Below, piece by piece: positions 11,132 to 14,078 of a stretch of 14,078 nucleotides of DNA. A model generated the notes under the pieces. It made no database searches, was not told the origin of the DNA, and saw nothing but the letters and a program-made list of their open reading frames with translations. The position numbers were made by a program, and so were the translations under genes. Origin of the DNA: Luteimonas_C sp035250245 (GTDB lineage Bacteria; Pseudomonadota; Gammaproteobacteria; Xanthomonadales; Xanthomonadaceae); assembly GCA_035250245.1 (NCBI GenBank), contig DATFFH010000005.1:1-14078 (forward strand). Direction: 5' to 3'. How positions within the stretch are numbered: position 1 is the stretch's first letter; every line of letters begins with the position of its first letter.

Positions 11132-12517
11132 ATGCAAGCACGTCGCCTAGCCGGATTGCTGGTCGGTTGCTTCGCCGTCGGTACGGCCTTCGCCGCCGAT
11201 GCGGACCGCTGGAACCTGCCTATCGCCACCCAGAAACTCGACAACGGCCTGACCGTGATCGTGTCCGAGGACCACAGCGCGCCGGTGGTCGGCGTCAGCG
11301 TGGTCTATCACGTCGGCATGCGCCTGGAGCCGAAAAACCGCACCGGCTTCGCGCATCTGTTCGAGCATCTGATGTTCCAGGGCACGCCGAACGCCAAGAA
11401 GGGCGTGTTCGACAGCGTGATCACCGGCGGCGGCGGCCGCAACAACGGCTCCACCCGCGCCGATTTCACCAACTACGTCGAAACCGCGCCGGTTTCGGCG
11501 CTGGAATCGCTGCTTTGGCTGGAAGCCGATCGCATGAAAACCCTGGACTTCAACCCGGCCACGCTGAAGAACCAGCAGGACGTGGTGAAGGAAGAAATCC
11601 GGGTCAACGTGAAGAACCAGCCTTACGGCGGTTTCATGTGGATCGACATCGGCCAGCACGCATTCCAGAAGTGGGAGAACAACCACGACGGCTACGGCAG
11701 TTTCCAGGACCTGGAAAACGCCAATCTGGAAGACGTGAAGGCCTTCCATCGCGACTACTACGGCCCGAACAACGCCGTGCTCAGCATCGCCGGTGACCTG
11801 ACGCCGGAGCAGGGCTTCGCGCTGGCCAAGAAATATTTCGGCGACATCCCGGCACGCAAGACGCCGCCGCCGGCCGATTTCCGCGAAGGCCTGAACACCC
11901 AGGAAAAGCGCGTGCAGCAGAGCGACGCGCTGGCCCAGGTGCCGGCCATCGCGGCGGCGTGGAAGATGCCCGACCGCGGCAGCAAGGACCAGGCGCCGAT
12001 GGCGGTGCTGGGCGCGCTGCTCGCCGGCGGCGACGCTTCGCGCTTCTACCAGGGCCTGGTCAAAGGCCGCGAACTCGCGCTCAACGTCGAGTCGCTGTAC
12101 GGCCTGACCAGCGAATGGGAATACGACGGTCCCACGCTGTTCACCGTGTTCGCGCTGTACAAGCCCAACACCGACGCCGATACGCTGCTCAAGGCGATGG
12201 ACGAGGAAATCGCCAAGGTCGCGAAGGACGGCGTGGACGATGCGACGCTCGCCCGGGTCAAGACCCAATTGCTGGCCGACTGGTACAACGGCCTGGAAAT
12301 GTTCCTGCAGCGCGCCGACAAGCTGGCCCGGCTGCAGACGCTGTGGGGCGATGCGAAAGTCGCCAACCAGATTCCGGGCTGGATCGACGCGGTCACTTCC
12401 GAAGACGTGAAGCGCGTCGCCGCCAAGTACCTGACCACGGCCAACCGGACCGTGATCGACCGCAAGCCGGCCGCCATGCTGAAGCAGGCCGCTCCCGCCG
12501 CCGCTAAGAAGGATTGA
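11132..12517 (+). CDS. M16-family zinc metallopeptidase, active subunit
   Basis: The product is 461 residues with a signal peptide (MQARRLAGLLVGCFAVGTAFA|A). The inverted zinc motif HXXEH is HLFEH, with His75, Glu78 and His79, and the third ligand is Glu155 in VVKEE, exactly 76 residues after His79 as the family requires. The region GGRNNGSTRADFTNYVETAP is the usual M16 strand following the site. The length and two-domain layout fit an M16B half that pairs with a second half. It probably degrades peptides in the periplasm. GGGGA lies eight bases before the ATG. The gene is followed ten bases later by its degenerate partner, so the two make an operon and most likely a heterodimer. Confidence 0.9.
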   Translation: MQARRLAGLLVGCFAVGTAFAADADRWNLPIATQKLDNGLTVIVSEDHSAPVVGVSVVYHVGMRLEPKNRTGFAHLFEHLMFQGTPNAKKGVFDSVITGGGGRNNGSTRADFTNYVETAPVSALESLLWLEADRMKTLDFNPATLKNQQDVVKEEIRVNVKNQPYGGFMWIDIGQHAFQKWENNHDGYGSFQDLENANLEDVKAFHRDYYGPNNAVLSIAGDLTPEQGFALAKKYFGDIPARKTPPPADFREGLNTQEKRVQQSDALAQVPAIAAAWKMPDRGSKDQAPMAVLGALLAGGDASRFYQGLVKGRELALNVESLYGLTSEWEYDGPTLFTVFALYKPNTDADTLLKAMDEEIAKVAKDGVDDATLARVKTQLLADWYNGLEMFLQRADKLARLQTLWGDAKVANQIPGWIDAVTSEDVKRVAAKYLTTANRTVIDRKPAAMLKQAAPAAAKKD

Positions 12518-12527
12518 GGTGACGACG

Positions 12528-13946
12528 ATGACGCTGACCAAGACCTCGATCGCGCTCGCGATTTCCCTGGCGTTCTGCGGCGCGGCGACCGCGCGCGACG
12601 CCGTCGTGTTGCCCAAGGACCTGCCGCCTTACGCGCCCGACAAGCCGCTGCCGGTGCCGCAGATCGAAAAGAAAAAACTCGCCAACGGCCTGGAAGTCTG
12701 GGTCGTGCCGCGCAACGGCCTGCCGCGCATCGATTACGTGCTGGCCGTGCGCAACGCCGGCCTGGCCGCCGACGCGGCCACCGCGCCCGGCTACGCCAGC
12801 CTGTTCGCGGGCTTGTTGAGCGAAGGCACCGCCAAGCGCGATTCGAAAGCCGTCGCCGAAGCCGCGCAAGGCTTCGGCGGCAGCCTGGGCGCCAGCGCCA
12901 GCAACGACGGCGTCACCGTTTACGCCGATGCGCTGGCCAGCCATGCGGCGCCAATGCTCGACTTGCTCGCCGAAGTCGCCCGCCAGCCCGCGTTCCCGGA
13001 AAACGAAGTGAAACTGGCGCAAGCGAATGCGGCGCAAGAGTTGAAGGCCAACGAAGCGCAGCCGGCGTTCAAGGCTTCGCGCGCATTGCTCAAGGCTGTT
13101 TACGGCGAACATCCGTATTCGCGCACGCAGCTGGCCGAATCGACCATCGCCGCGCTGACGCCGGACAATCTGCGTGCCGAACACGCGCGCCGTTTCCACC
13201 CGGATCGCGCCTTGCTGGTGATTACCGGCAAGGTCACTGGAGCGGAGGGTTTCGCTTTGGCCGAAAAAGCGTTCGGCGATTGGAAGGCGGCGGGCGCGGA
13301 AGCGCCGGAAACGCCGGCCGCGCCGCGGCAGGCCAAGCCGCAGTTCGTGATGATCCAGCGCGACGGCAGTGTGCAGTCCACCTTGCGTCTGGGCCGTCCG
13401 GCGATCGCCGCGACCGATCCGGATTACGTGCCGATGCAACTGGCCAGCACCGTGCTGGGCGGCGGCTTCAGCAGCCGTGTGAATCTCAACCTGCGCGAAG
13501 AGAAGGGCTACACCTACGGCGCCGGAGCGGGCTTGTCCGCGGCGCGCGCCGGCGGCAACGTGGTCGCGCAAGCGGACGTGCGCAACGAAGTCACCGGGGC
13601 TTCGCTCAAGGAGTTCTTCTACGAGTTCGACCGCCTGGGCACCGAGCCGGTGAGTGCGCAGGAACTGGACGACACCAAGCGCTACGTCGCCGGCGGCTAT
13701 CTGATCAGCAATCAGATGCAGGGCGCGGTGGCCACGACCTTGGCCCGGAATTGGCTGATCGGATTGCCGTCGAATTTCCTGGGCGAGTACGTGCCCAAGA
13801 TCCGCGCGGTGGACGCGGCGCAAGTGCAGGCGATGGCGAAGAAGTACTACTCGCCGAAGGACCAGTCGATCGTGGTGGTCGGCGACGGCAAGGCCATCGC
13901 AGAGCAGCTGAAGGCCTACGGCCAGTTCCAGTCCAGCGACAAGTAA
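12528..13946 (+). CDS. M16-family peptidase-like protein, non-catalytic partner subunit
   Basis: The product is 472 residues with a signal peptide (MTLTKTSIALAISLAFCGAATA). It has the full M16 fold, but the zinc motif is lost: the position of HLFEH reads SLFAG (residues 91-95). The substrate-binding arginine/tyrosine motif is kept as LREEKGYTYGAGAGL (Arg323, Tyr328, Tyr330), which the active partner lacks in this form. This division, zinc in one subunit and R/Y in the other, is known for bacterial M16B heterodimers and mitochondrial processing peptidase. ATG 12528 has GAGG eight bases upstream; a GTG at 12519 is an alternative start. A strong terminator follows the stop. Confidence 0.88.
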   Translation: MTLTKTSIALAISLAFCGAATARDAVVLPKDLPPYAPDKPLPVPQIEKKKLANGLEVWVVPRNGLPRIDYVLAVRNAGLAADAATAPGYASLFAGLLSEGTAKRDSKAVAEAAQGFGGSLGASASNDGVTVYADALASHAAPMLDLLAEVARQPAFPENEVKLAQANAAQELKANEAQPAFKASRALLKAVYGEHPYSRTQLAESTIAALTPDNLRAEHARRFHPDRALLVITGKVTGAEGFALAEKAFGDWKAAGAEAPETPAAPRQAKPQFVMIQRDGSVQSTLRLGRPAIAATDPDYVPMQLASTVLGGGFSSRVNLNLREEKGYTYGAGAGLSAARAGGNVVAQADVRNEVTGASLKEFFYEFDRLGTEPVSAQELDDTKRYVAGGYLISNQMQGAVATTLARNWLIGLPSNFLGEYVPKIRAVDAAQVQAMAKKYYSPKDQSIVVVGDGKAIAEQLKAYGQFQSSDK

Positions 13947-13972
13947 AGCATCGTTTCGGTCGACAGACCCCG

Positions 13973-14001
13973 GCCGGCGCGTCAGGCGCCGGCTTTTTTT
14001 T
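13973..14001 (+). terminator. Rho-independent terminator of the M16 operon
   Basis: GCCGGCGC (13973-13980), loop GTCAG, then GCGCCGGC (13986-13993), a perfect 8-bp GC stem, is followed by eight T residues (13994-14001). It lies 27 bp after the stop of the second M16 gene. Confidence 0.93.
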
Positions 14002-14013
14002 CGCCTGGTTTTT

Positions 14014-14035
14014 GTGGGAGCGGCTTTAGCCGCGA
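14014..14035. repeat. REP-like element, GTGGGAGCGGCT type
   Basis: GTGGGA is followed by the palindrome GCGGCT-TT-AGCCGC (14020-14033) and GA. This unit matches a short interspersed repeat type recalled from Pseudomonas, Lysobacter and Stenotrophomonas. It sits directly after the terminator. The remaining bases to the right edge hold no recognisable gene. Confidence 0.6.
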
Positions 14036-14078
14036 GTTCTTCTTTCAGATTTCGGCGAACCGAGGGGAGAGCTCGCGG

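Noticed and set aside
9630..11141. Possible fusion protein of Nudix domain with a long N-terminal extension
   Set aside because: The extension is the alternate frame of the beta-lactamase (Arg-rich, no motifs). The Nudix gene has its own ATG overlapping the lactamase stop.
11147..12616. Minus-strand open frame of 489 codons opposite the M16 active subunit
   Set aside because: It is antisense to a gene with intact zinc motif and signal peptide; no recognisable domain.
1..14078. Phage-defence, secretion-system or biosynthetic cluster
   Set aside because: No nuclease, toxin-antitoxin, NRPS/PKS, integrase or secretion components were found among the coding regions.

Overview
The window is GC-rich, densely coded and reads like a gammaproteobacterial chromosome of the Lysobacter/Stenotrophomonas/Xanthomonas group. 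The pointers are a subclass B3 metallo-beta-lactamase that closely resembles Stenotrophomonas L1, a HemJ-type protein, an M16 peptidase pair, and several short intergenic palindromes of the kinds scattered through such genomes. No rRNA, tRNA, CRISPR array, insertion sequence or prophage gene is visible. The taxonomic reading is inference; no search was run.

Layout from left to right. The end of a PadR-type regulator (1-135) overlaps by ATGA a membrane protein with a HAAS-like N-terminus and a duplicated membrane module (132-1073). Two palindromic repeat types follow (1078-1187), then a TfoX N-terminal-domain protein (1219-1581) that converges on and overlaps a class I methyltransferase (1574-2164, minus). 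A HemJ-like heme-pathway membrane protein (2221-2643) converges on a minus-strand operon. That operon is transcribed from a good sigma70-type promoter at 4824-4851 through a leader of about 245 nt with alternative base pairings. It encodes an exported beta-barrel candidate (3908-4570), a 72-residue single-span membrane protein (3670-3888) and a CorA Mg/Co transporter (2688-3659).

Further right on the minus strand lie a lipoprotein alkaline phosphatase (4881-6599) and a secreted protein with two NTF2-like domains (6663-7436). The intergenic region 7437-7792 carries tandem palindromes and a pair of 33-bp inverted arms. On the plus strand, a dicarboxylate/amino-acid symporter with unusual ion-site residues (7793-9133) overlaps a GNAT acetyltransferase (9130-9585).

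An L1-like B3 metallo-beta-lactamase (10118-10993, minus) is translationally coupled to a MutT-like Nudix hydrolase (9630-10118). Divergent from them is a two-gene operon for an M16 metallopeptidase, with an active subunit (11132-12517) and a catalytically degenerate partner (12528-13946). It ends at a strong rho-independent terminator (13973-14001), followed by another REP-like repeat.

Most of the window is ordinary chromosomal housekeeping and envelope biology. The points most worth a second look are the structured leader upstream of the barrel/small protein/corA operon, the symporter's substituted sodium-site residues, the beta-lactamase/Nudix coupling, and the apparently leaderless TfoX-like gene.
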